This document shows, one piece after another, positions 22,410-33,382 of a stretch of DNA of 64,000 nt; position 1 is the stretch's first letter, and the number at the start of each line of letters is the position of its first letter. Where the stretch lies: NCBI RefSeq assembly GCF_000512585.2, contig NC_089242.1:744001-808000 (forward strand), read 5' to 3'. The position numbers and the translations under genes were made by a program. The DNA comes from Kwoniella bestiolae CBS 10118 (lineage: Eukaryota; Basidiomycota; Tremellomycetes; Tremellales; Cryptococcaceae). The notes under the pieces were generated by a model, which worked only from the letters and a program-made list of their open reading frames with translations, ran no database searches and had not been told where the DNA came from.

Positions 22410-25400
22410 ATGTCACAATACCGACAGAACAACGGTCATCCTTACGGTGCCAGACCACCCTACAACCCTCCTCCTGCGCCCGTATATTCCCACGCTTCCA
22501 TGAACATGGAAGAATCTTCCGGTTTCCCGGAAGCTCCTCAATCTCAACCCCAATCCCGAAACCAACCTCACTCACGAATCCAACCACCTCTTCAAGGTCC
22601 ACCCCGATCTCGATCCCGATCCGGGTTTCAACCTCAGCCTCAGCCACAACATCAAGCACAACCCCCAAGAAGTAACTATTTTCAGTCATCTCGACCAGTT
22701 GGAGGGCTCTTCGACTCCAACAACGACGATTTTCAAGATCCCGAAGGACACAGCGGATTTCCAAGTGCCCCCGCAATCGAAGAGAATCGAGGACATCCCC
22801 CTCCGTCTCAAGGTCGATCTCGAGCTCAACCTCCACAAGAACAAGCCCGAAGACAACCTCTAAGTCGATCGCAATCCTTCGGTCAAGGTCGAGCACAACC
22901 AAGTGCTACCGCTCAAAATGGTAATCATGACAGAGGAGGAACTAGTTCTGCCTTTCAGGCTCATCACACACCTCAACCCTCTGCTCACCCACCATTGAAA
23001 TCCGCTTTAAAGCGACCACGAGTATCGTCGCCTGAAGAAGAAGCACTTGACATCAAGCCATCATCTAGAGATCATTCAGGGCAAGTGGAAAGACCCAATA
23101 CCAACCGTCGAAGGAGCAATTCCAACGGTGCTGCCAGCTATTTCCACCCCCCCGGTAGTGATCTCCTTCAAGACCAAGACCAACGACCTCGTGATGGGTA
23201 CCATCAGGAGGAAACAACTCCAAGCAGGGACCCCCGACGCCTCAGACGTCAACAGTCGATGCCCCATTTGGCACGAGCGGCTTATGGTGAGGAGGAAGTC
23301 CATGAATCGATCAGAAGCGACTATTCCTCACCCCGTTCTGAGCAAGTGTTTCATCATGACACCCCAATCAATCACCAACCAACCATTGCTGCTAGTGTCG
23401 AGATGGGGAGGGGTAGATCGGTGATTAATGAGCGATCAACTTCTAGGATGTCTAATCAGCCACCCACTCACCCCAGACCTCAAGCGCAACCTCTTCACCA
23501 GTACTCAAGACATAATTTGGAAGCATCGGAAGAACAACCAGAAATGCAGTCCTTTTCCGGTGATCAAGAATTCATCGGTATACCTCCTCCCACTCAAGAC
23601 CCATATGCGCAACTGGTGAGTTCCTTTCCCCTGCATTACTGTCTATGATGGAGTTGAGCAAAGCTGAAACAAAAATGGTAGAGAGCGAGAGAAGAAGGAT
23701 ATCGTCGCGCAATCTCCTTACGAGACAAGGAGATCGAAACGTTGCGCGGTGTCGAAAGTCACCTGAAGGGGGAGGTCGCAAAGGCGAAATCAGCCAATGC
23801 GCGTAGTACTGGCAAATTCAGAGAATATGTGAGGGGTCTAGATAGTCGGTCAGTATCGCAAGCTGGAATCAATGTGAAACTGGACGGTGCTGATCCTCTG
23901 TCGGAATCGTTTAGGTTGAAGCAGGAGGCTCTGAATCGAGAAGAAATGGATACCTGTGCCCGAGACAAGAACGATGCTTTGACTAGGTCATTCAATGAAG
24001 CAGTTGAAGATATGAAGAATTTCAGGGAGAGCGGCATAGCTCCGATCAACGCTGGTACGTTTCGTCCAAGATAACGCTTCGAAATTGGTGCTGACGGAGA
24101 CTTCCAATCTTAGCACTGAAGGACTCAAGTAGTTCCATTGCCCGTATCCGCGAGACTCTTAACGAATTGAAGAATGAAACTGGGAAGCTTGATACAGCTG
24201 AGAAGGAGATCAAAAGGCTGAACTCCGTTTCTTCTGACCAGAAATCAACAATGTGAGTGCCATTCTGACGAGATTACAGAGTTGTCGATGACAGACGAGG
24301 TCCCGCTACTAGTGATAAACTCCAAGCCAAGATATCATACTATGAAGAGAATATTGCACCTACTCTTCAGAAGCTAGACGCCAAGTGAGTGATTCGATGG
24401 TGTGTTAGCATGGTGAGGATGCTCATAGCTGAGGATGGTTTTGTTGTATAGCTTTCACAAAGGGAAAGAAGAAGACGGACCATCGTCGAAATTGACAGAG
24501 TTGATGGAAAGGATCATCAAAGCTGAGAAGGAGTGAGTGAAGCTCTTGTAAATTCAGAAAAGCATATCAAGTGTGCTGACAGACCTACAGCCTCATGAAG
24601 GCTCATACCGACCTCGAGAAGAGCCAAAACACTAGCGAAACATACGAGAAGATCATCGAAGAGTGTGTTGATCTTCTTGATCAAAGGGGTTGTGAAGGCC
24701 ACGATCCCAAGGAGATGTTGACTCAACTCGACAAGAAGCACAAAGAGCAGATCAAAGAGGTTGAAGCAACGTACACGAAGAAGCTGGAGGATCTTGATCA
24801 CCGTTTCAAGGCAGCTGTCAAGATGGTTGAAACGTGAGTTGACTCGCGATCTTTTAACGACTTGCTGTTAGCAACGCTAACAGATCGAACCGTTTCCCAA
24901 AGTCTCGAAAGAGACTCTGAGGAGCATGACAAACAGATGGAGGCGCAGCAAAGCCTCCTCGATGAGCGAGACCAGCTCTTAAACAAGGTTTCGGAGTTCA
25001 AAGACAAAGTCAAACAAATGGAAGCGACAATCAAGGAAGTGCAGACTGAGAAGGGACAAGGAGAAGAGAAAACCAATGATCTTCTCATACAGTTGCAGGT
25101 AAGTTGCATTTGCGGATTGTGAAGCTTCAGTGCCACGATTGAACTTATAAATCTATATTTCATTTCGTAGGAAGCCCAAAACAAGCTTCGAGAAAAGGTT
25201 TCGACAATATCTCAACTGCAAGAAAAGAAGGCATCGACAGAAGCAAAGGTGATTTTGGCTACCTGATGCTGAGGGTCCGCTAATCCCTTGCATATCCTGC
25301 ATCAGGAGCTTCAGCAGCTCAGAGACGATCTCAAAGCCAACATCGAGCGCATTCCACAGATCACCACGATTGGCGGCTCGACAACTGCTAATACAAAAGA

Positions 25401-26990
25401 CTCTGATGTGGCCAAGGTGAGTCGAAATCTGCGGAGGTGAATAGTCATTCAGGATGCTGAATGCGACGACGAGTTCAGCTTCAGGACGAGTTGAAGTCTT
25501 GCCAGAAGGTGAGTAACAGTTTTAACCACCGCAAGTAGGGGTGAACCTGGTTTCCATGCTAAAGTGCTCATCATGCTCTTGTAGAAACTCGAAGACACCC
25601 AAGCCGAACTCGCTGTGTTGAAAGCACAACCTGCAGAGGACGAAGATGCAGGTATAGCGCGATTCATAGCCGGGAAGGTTGTGAGTACAGTTACCCTTAA
25701 AAGAGTGGCTCTAACATTGGTTCCTACTCGCTCCCTCAGAGTCGGAGCGAGATGAAACTTGTCCAATGGGCGGAAGAGAATATAAGGTGTGAGTCTTGGT
25801 TGACTTGAGGTATCGCTGCTGTTACGCTGATTAACATGTCTTCGCAGCGGACTTCAAGCCCATCGAACGAGATTACAGTAAGCGAATGTTTCCACATTCA
25901 TGGACTTGACTTGTGCTGAGACTGGGTGCAATCTTGTTCCCGCAGAGAACGACGTCAAAAGGGTGAGTGATCACAAGCCAGTCGGTGTCTCACGATGAGT
26001 GCTAACATCGGCGCGGCACTAGTTGACGGTTCAAGTTGAAAAGTTGAAGAAGGATTTGGAAGCGAAGAGTAGCGAGATTGACATGAAGGATCGTCAAATC
26101 AAAGTGAGTGCAAATGCTTTAAAATTGAATTGCGCTGACTTACAGGTGCGATAGGAGATGAGCAAGACACAGGGTGCTAGTTTGCCCCAAGTTCGTCGTG
26201 AAGGCCCGAGTGGGCAATCTGAATCCGTACAAGATGTGAGCAATTTCAGACACTGCCGATTTGCATCATACTGATTGTCCTCTTAGCAGCCTACTTCCGG
26301 TCTGCCGCCATCCTCTGCGCCACCCACTGCTAAGCTATCTGGTACTGGAGGAACGGTTGATCGATCTAGCAACAGCAAGAAACGACGAATGGAGGTCCCG
26401 CCAGACTCTGACGATGAAATGTCCCTTCCTCCTCTGAGTCAGAAGAGACGAAAGGCTGTGACAGATCTCGAGGAAGAAGAGCTATGGAATCAGTTCTCGG
26501 ACCCTGAGATTCTGGATGATGTCAATCTTCCTCTCACAACGTCTGGGAATGGAAATAAAGGAAAGGCGAAGGAGAGAAATAATGTTGACGTGAGTGACAA
26601 GCAGGGAGTAAGCGTGCATGAACTGACGATACTACACCTAAGCTCAAGAAAGCGGCCATCACCAAATCGAACCTTGTCAATAACAACGATAGCACTTCGA
26701 CTGTCTTGACGGACCTCGAGATGGACACGATCGACACACCAGCGCAAATTCCCCCTTCCTCTCAAGTTCCCGGTTCTTCTTCTCGTGCTCGAGGTCGTGG
26801 TCGAACCCCCAAAGCGTCTTCGTCTCATGACAACATCACCAAAGGTAAGACTGGTAGTATCACTGGTAGCATCACTGTCAATACCAAGTCTCAGAAGGCT
26901 TCAGCTGTTAAGTGTAAGTCTGGCAAAGACGATGACGACTATGAACCTGCGGGAGGGAAGAAGAGCGAGAAGAAAAAGGTGAAGAGCTGA
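22410..26990 (+). CDS. disordered/coiled-coil nuclear protein, 18 exons
   Basis: Unrecognised protein of about 1183 aa. Coding exons, all phase-consistent: 22410-23615, 23682-24054, 24114-24252, 24295-24384, 24452-24532, 24591-24833, 24903-25098, 25171-25248, 25306-25416, 25479-25508, 25585-25680, 25740-25788, 25848-25877, 25946-25962, 26023-26103, 26155-26235, 26287-26589 and 26643-26990. Residues 1 to about 400 are Gln/Pro/Ser/Arg-rich and disordered, with a basic patch (SALKRPRVSSPEEE). Residues about 403-870 are mostly coiled coil, encoded by very small exons (17, 30 and 30 nt among them). The C-terminus is disordered with further nuclear-type patches (SKKRRMEVPPDSDDE, SQKRRKAV), an Arg-Gly segment (SRARGRGRTPK) and a Lys-rich end. 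This suggests a chromatin or nuclear scaffold role, without evidence for a specific one. The general plan resembles the coiled-coil trio at the left of the window. Confidence 0.75.
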
Positions 26991-27637
26991 GTGCGGGTAG
27001 ACATGTAGTGGAAGACAAGATTATGTCTGATTGGTTGGTACGCTGTGAGAGGTGTATCCATTGTACTGTTTTTCGTATTATCATTTCTCTATTCAGAACG
27101 AGTATGTAGCAGATGTGAAGTCAACTGTTGTAGTTGTATATACATGTGTTTGTATGTGTGTGTGTATATATATCATATATGCCATTATCATCATCATCAT
27201 ATGCAGAGAGTGTAGAACATACAAGTGGACGATCATGTTCCTGATTTGACTGCAGAGTAGCCGATCCCACTGTTTGTTTTCGAGATCTAATCTATATACT
27301 CATACGAGTAGGGTGATGTCGTCATACCCGAAACATGAGTTAGCCGATCGAACCATCCTTTTCGATGGAATAATTAATCTCTTCTCAATGTGGGCTGATC
27401 TAGATTCAGAAATCAGAAAAGTTGAGCACGATGGATGCATGTCCGATCGATCAGATACCATGCACCGTCATTCATTCATTCGTTGTTACAATCTTAGATA
27501 AATAGACAAAGTGGGACGATCTTACCTCTTCTCACATCTTTATATATTCATTCACCATCCCTATCGTAGAGTTATCATCACCCCTTCAATCAATTCATTT
27601 CAATTGATAACAACCAATTTCAGGCAGACTAAACAAC
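26991..27637. other. intergenic region with AT-rich TA/ATC repeats
   Basis: 647 bp between two + strand genes. Near 27150-27200 there are TG, TATA and ATC simple runs, probably in the 3' UTR of the upstream gene. A TTTATATATT element near 27540 lies about 95 bp before the next start codon and may serve as a TATA element. No gene is seen. Confidence 0.5.
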
Positions 27638-30112
27638 ATGGCTCGAAGCAGTACTTCCTCGAACAAGAAAAAGGTGTTGATCGTCGGTGCGGGTGCAGCG
27701 GGGATGTCATGTGCCGATGGGCTGAGCAACCATCCTGATAGGTTTGACGTTACTATTATTGGTGAGTCCGTCCAATCTCCCAGCATCCTTTCTAATCAAG
27801 ATCGAACATACCGTTACCTCATCGCATCCTCGCTTTACCTCCCCCTTGACAAAGGTCGATCGAGCCTTACTGATACTCTTACTTGGTATCGCAGACGCCC
27901 AAGCATACTGCGGTGGTCAAGCATTCTCCATCCCCATCGACAAGAAACATGGCGCCAACTGGATGAACCAGGGTGTTCAGGGGGGTTCATACATCTATCA
28001 ACACACTTTCCACCATTTCAGAAAATGCGGGTATGAGGAGGAACCAGTAGAACTTCAAGTATCCTTCGGCAAGGGAGATAAATTCTGGACAAATTTGTTC
28101 CCTACCAATCTTGTGTCGCAGCATGCCTCGGACATCAAGAAGTTTAATAGGTTCTTGAAGATTGTTAGGTGGACGGAGCTTTTTTGGGCGTTGATTCCTA
28201 TTAAGGTGTCTTGTAAGATGGCGGGGTTGTCGGATGAGTTTGTGGATTATATGTTGTTCCCATCGTTGGCTCTGTTTTTGGGTGAGTCATGTCGAAATTC
28301 TCCTCATCAGACAAGGAGCGTCATGCTCCCACCTCCTACCTGCCCATATGCTGTAAGGGTAGAAATTTTTGGAGGAGTGCTCCTCCTGTGTTGATACTGT
28401 ATATTCGACATTGCTAACGCTTTTGATACACCATCATAGGAACCGGTAATGCTACCCCCGACTTGCCAACTATTATGATGGAACGGCTCTACACCTCGCC
28501 AACATACGGGATGTGGTACCCCTGCGATCCCAAATCGTTGTCATCCAACCTACCTCCCATGGTGGTTTTCCCGGAGAGCAGTGAGTTCTATAGAACATGG
28601 CAAGGCAAGTTGGAAGAGAGGGGTGTCACTGTGAGTATACCTATCCTCCTTTGCGCTGCCTGCTTGACTTGATCACGAACCGGAAGTAGTAAAGCTAAGT
28701 TAATATCCGTAATTCATCTAGGTCCGTCTCAACACCGAATTAGCAGCTGTCACTTCCCGAGATCCCGTCGTGCGCGTCATGCTAAGACCAAGGAGACAAC
28801 AAGAAGACCTTCATAATCCCGATGGGGCAGATCAAGACCTTCCAGCCACGGAAGAGGTGTACGACGAAATTGTGATTTGCACGCTTGCTGATACAGCTAA
28901 GAGGGTATTGGGCAAAGACGCTAGTAGAAGGGAGAAATGGGTTTTGGGTAATACCAAGTGGAGTGATGATATTACTGTTACGCATACCGTGAGTGGAGTT
29001 ACACCTCGACTCATCGTGTAGTGCACTGCAGTGTCCTGAGCTATTGTGGAGATATAGCTGTCATAATGGACTAAAAAATCACCGAGAAGTCGTCAGATGC
29101 TGATCAAACCCTTTGATACAATGTAGGATATCGATTACATCAAGAAATACTATACAATTGAATATGACGAGTCGCAAGCTGTTGAAAATATCAATGGAAG
29201 GGATGATTCCCAGAGAGTCAGAAAGGGTGAAAAGGAATTCCAACCGTGAATGACCCTTTCTTTTGTTCAACGAACGTTGACAGTATGAATCCCTAAGCTG
29301 ATCTTTTCCATATTTGTAGGATGTACCTGATCAAACAAGTTCCAAAGAATCCTCGATTACTCGTAAGTGATCTTCAAGAGAAGACGAATGGATTTGAATA
29401 GTAACCAATATCTCATGACATTTATAGGAGATGTGCTTTGATTGTACCAACTTCCAATATCAACTCGACAAAGTGAGTTGCACTGCGTCATCGCAATGGG
29501 TTATCATTGAATTTCTGCTGAATGTTTCCTTTTCCGCAGAATTTACCTCTCGAGGATCACGTTTTCCAGACTATCTTCCTGAATAAGAGAGATGAACAAA
29601 CATGGACGAGAGATGAGATCAGGAAGGACAAAATCAGTGAGTATCTTAGTACGACCACGTATACCCCCTCACGAGGGGTCATAAGTTCTTCTCACTGATC
29701 GATCTCACCCGTCAATAGTCCGTGAAGATTGGTGGCATCAGCTCTGTCATTCTTGGACGCACTACGCATTCGTAGTTCCCTTCGTATGGCTCCTGAACAG
29801 GAATAAGAAACATACTACCTTTGCCGGGTCGTGGACTCTGGTGAATGCACATGAAGTCGCTGTCATCTCTGGAACAGTGAGTGCTCTCATCTGCCCTCTT
29901 GTGCAAGATTGTGGATCATCTTCATCGCAGTGGTAAATTACTCATCATTCGATCTGGTGCATTAGGCCGCAGCATACAAACTAGGAGCAGATTACCCCGA
30001 AGACCTATACAAGAACGATTTCGCCAGAAAAGCATTCAAGTCGTATTTGTTCTTGACTCACGGGTTGACTCTGGCCAAGAATAGAATCAGGAAGTCTTCT
30101 ATTCAAATTTAA
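27638..30112 (+). CDS. FAD-dependent amine-oxidase-like oxidoreductase
   Basis: Flavoprotein of the FAD/NAD(P)-binding, amine-oxidase-like superfamily; substrate unknown. Ten exons keep phase: 27638-27761, 27895-28281, 28440-28630, 28722-28988, 29127-29245, 29320-29362, 29428-29472, 29540-29636, 29719-29876 and 29966-30112, giving about 525 aa. The dinucleotide-binding motif VLIVGAGAAGMSCADGL is at about 13-29. A substrate-side segment (CGGQAFSIPIDKKHGANWMN) follows. The C-terminal FAD-contact region is TFAGSWTLVNAHEVAVISGT, with AAAYKLGADYP after it. The sequence between (WHQLCHSWTHYAFVVPFVWL) is hydrophobic and could touch a membrane. The length and motif order match fungal proteins annotated as flavin-containing amine oxidoreductases, but these motifs do not fix the substrate. 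No signal peptide is seen. Confidence 0.87.
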
Positions 30113-30571
30113 GTTGAATATGCGTAGATCTTGGAAGATTGGACCTCTAAGGTGAAGGGAAGGGAATGTGGCCTGATACTGTAGCTCTTTAGTCTTGTTT
30201 GTTTGTCTTTGTATTTCTGCCTCGTTAATTGAATGTCATGAATATCCTGATAATTAGTATCATGCTACTCTGAAACGACGTCTCGCATTGCATTGCAATG
30301 TAATGTCGGATTTTGGCGTGTTTGTCGGACCTGGTGAGTTAGTATGTCAACAGCATATGACAACCGATACTATCTGCATAAAGATGGATTGGATATATAG
30401 AGAGAAAGCTAAATAGATCATAAACAGGCATTTGGGTGATGAGAAGGAAACGTGCAGAAGATGACCCGTTTGTCTCGGTCTAATCTATGAAATTTTCGAA
30501 CCAAAGAAGATAGGATGAAATCCACAATGATGTATTTCTGGTATTCTAGTGAGATTTCGACAGTGTAGAAT
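30113..30571. other. convergent 3' intergenic region
   Basis: 459 bp between the FAD oxidoreductase (+) and the ArfGAP (-), holding their 3' UTRs. AT-rich; no gene, repeat or RNA is apparent. Confidence 0.5.
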
Positions 30572-32675
30572 TTATCGACCTTGACCTTCGAAAGAGGATA
30601 GATAATCGGACAACTATCACAACCGAATCAGCGACTATTCTCATCGATCGACAAATTCCCTTCTCCCTCTCACACAACCTGATAATGCCAAAGAGGCATC
30701 CCACTCACCTTCAAAGCTCCCATCCTAATTTGATCCCCCAAATTCTGCACATCCGGATTAGCCATAACCCTGCCCGCGATATCCCTGATGTTCCTCTCAA
30801 GCCCTTGCACAGTTTCGTTATCCATCAACCCATCCCCCCCAGCTCCGCCGTGGCCTGCAGGTCCTCCGTACCCATCATCCTCTTCTTCCTCTGGTCGTCC
30901 GAAATAGGCGTTAGAGGAGATGGCAGTGGCGCCTTGGAAATCGCGGAGTCGGGTTTGAGCTTCAGAGGTGGCTTGGGGATCGTACGTCCCTCGACCGAAG
31001 TACATATCCGAGGAGATACCTGCGTTTTGTGTTATGTTAGTATATGTGCGTTGTACGGACCCCTGTATGATAGGTTGGAGTAGGAAGCAAGGGGCAATTG
31101 GGTGTGACTTGTGAGAGAAGTGGACTAACCTTTTTGGTTCCCGAATTTGTCTCTTGCTACGTGTACGTCGTCTGCTACAGGGGCTCGTCTATGCGAAAGA
31201 AACAAGATGATCAGCACTTGCCACGGCCAGCAATGACTGCAGGGTGGACGATGTCTCGTATCCAGCAACAACGGGTTCACACGATAAGGAGAAAGACACA
31301 ACACCCACGTCTTGCTCTGAGCGGGAGCAGCCTGCCCCGCGACCTGCCCGAATCCCAATTTCACCGGCGCAGGCTTACTCTCCTCTCTCCTCGGTACGCT
31401 GCTCAGAGGGGTAGAGCTTCTCGACGAAGAAGCAGCTTGGGCCTTTCTTTTCTCCTCTGCCTCCCTCTCTTTCAAGGCTTTAGCTTCCTCCTCTTCCTTC
31501 TTCTTATCGTATCCCAATCGCTTGATCCTCTCCTCCTCTTCTAGGGCTTTACGTTGAGCCTCCTCAAAGTTGATAGATGTAGCTGCCTTCTTGGCTCCGA
31601 GCTTACTCAACTTGCCTCCTCCGGAGGTAGCGCCGGTAGAAGATGGGGTGGTAGATGACGATAGCCTTGATGAGGCTACTGGTCTGGTCGAGGTGCCCGA
31701 ACGCAATGCTGAGGAAGTTACTGTTCGGGGACCTGTAGTGGGTTTGGGTCCGGATCCTATTGAGGGTGGAGCTGCTGATTTGGGGGTTGCGCCTGGAGCT
31801 GGAGAGGCGGGTTTGGATGATGCTGGAGAGGGTTTGTCCCATGTTGAGAAGAAGTCGTCGTCGCCTGCTGCTTTTGAGGGTGAGGCAAGGGGGGTGAGTT
31901 CAAGGCCGTCTATGTGAATTCCATGGGGGTTTCTATATATTCACATCAGCCATATTGGTCATAACCCAGAAGCGACATGAGAAGTCAAGGACAGAATCTA
32001 AATGATACTCACCTCGTAGCATCCTCGGCGATACGTCTAGCCAATTCCTCCTTGTACAGCCCCGCTTGTCTACTGGTGTATCTACCTCTTGCATCGCTGT
32101 TAGCTGGAGGAAGGAGGTTGGCACCGCCATGCTTGGTGAAGAATTCTCGGATCGGGCCGTTACCTCCTACTTTGAGGGTACGGAGCTGTTGGAGAGACCA
32201 GGAGTCGAGGTTGGTAGATCTAGTTCAGAAGTTGAATTAGCATTACACCTCAACTACCAACGACAGTAAGGTTTTTCTCAAGACATGGAAGCAGTAGACT
32301 GAGATAGGGCGGTCGTGAGAGACATGGGTCGCAAAGGCGCGTATGGAACTGTACTTACCGGACAAAAGAGATGTGTACACCCAGATTACGATGAACCGAT
32401 GAACAGTCCAAACACAGATAAATACCGAACGTGACTGACGTCCAAGTTGGGTTCTTAGCACCGCAGTCGAAGCATTGCTATGGATGACAGAATTAGATGC
32501 CAGTCAGCTCCTTATGTTGATTGACATCCGAGTATGAGCTGACAGAGAGGGGATATGCAAAGAGCGAAATAGGAGGACGTGTTTTTCCAATCAGAATATC
32601 AAAACCCACCTTGTTAGCCTTTTGCGATTTGAGATGAGCGAATGTCGCTATCGTTTGAGCCTTTGTGGGATCCAT
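30572..32675 (-). CDS. GLO3: ArfGAP of the Glo3/ArfGAP2-3 type
   Basis: GTPase-activating protein for Arf1, acting with COPI in Golgi-to-ER retrograde transport. Seven exons (32675-32610, 32477-32359, 32219-32013, 31932-31309, 31188-31130, 31019-30709, 30613-30572) give about 475 aa, normal for Glo3. The N-terminal ArfGAP zinc finger is intact (CFDCGAKNPTWTSVTFGIYL, then CLDCSSVHRNLGVH), with the catalytic arginine in ISFVRSTNLDSW. The central linker is Pro/Ser-rich, with a basic Glu/Lys amphipathic stretch (EEERIKRLGYDKKKEEEEAK) like the Glo3 regulatory region. Glo3-motif-like segments follow (KFGNQKGISSDMYFGRGTYD, SSNAYFGRPEE). The last exon (LSDYLSSFEGQGR) is tiny; if the preceding intron is retained the protein instead ends after 12 other residues at 30670. 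Identity is secure; the exact end is likely but not certain. Confidence 0.93.
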
Positions 32676-33382
32676 GATAGCGAGGTGTTTCTATCTGGAT
32701 TGTAGAAGGTAAATAGGTAGATATGGTATGTACTCGACGTGAGCTGAAGATGATGATGAGTTGAAATGATGGTTTTAATTGACGCGGTGTGGTAGTGTGG
32801 TGGTGCAGTCAACGTGGAAATCGTAGTTGAGGACTCACTCATACAGTGAAAGTGAAAGTGGAAGTGGCACTTTGAGCGGACGCGAGCTAGGTGCGCTTTG
32901 TGTTTTATCCCAGTCGTCTCGGCATCATCATTATTGGGTGCACAATTGTGCTTGGTCGACGGCCAGAAAGAACTAGACATTGCATGACTGGCTCCCCACC
33001 TCAAGATGTCTCCGGAATACATGCTCTGATGGTAGTGACTTCTATCAACATATCCTCGCTGTGACACTCGTGGTGGCACAAGGGGGGTTAATAACCCAGA
33101 TATACCAATTTGATCCCGTTGCTGGTTGTACTGTTGATCGGGCCAGTCCGGCATATGATGGACTACTGAATTGATAATCAGGCATGACCAACTGAATAAG
33201 AGCAAATAGAGATCAAACGTTCATTCATCTAACCTATTGTTAACATCCCCAACTCATCAACCATACCATCTTACATACCTGTGTTACATCTGTGCTTTCG
33301 CTTTGCTCTGCTCTGCTTGTTACCTGTCTTGACACATCCCCATCATCGTCGTTGATCGACTCATCATCTCAATTAGACAGCA
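32676..33382. promoter_or_regulatory. divergent promoter region, ArfGAP / Cdc4-type gene
   Basis: 707 bp between divergently transcribed genes. A minus-strand frame of 185 codons spans part of it, but it runs into the ArfGAP exon out of frame and has low-complexity His/Ser/Thr sequence; I do not call it. AGTGAAAGTGAAAGTGGAAG tandem hexamers lie near 32844-32863. Confidence 0.5.

Noticed and set aside
32648..33205. 185-codon minus-strand frame upstream of the ArfGAP
   Set aside because: It enters the ArfGAP first exon in another frame and is low-complexity His/Ser/Thr; explained as promoter and 5' leader sequence.
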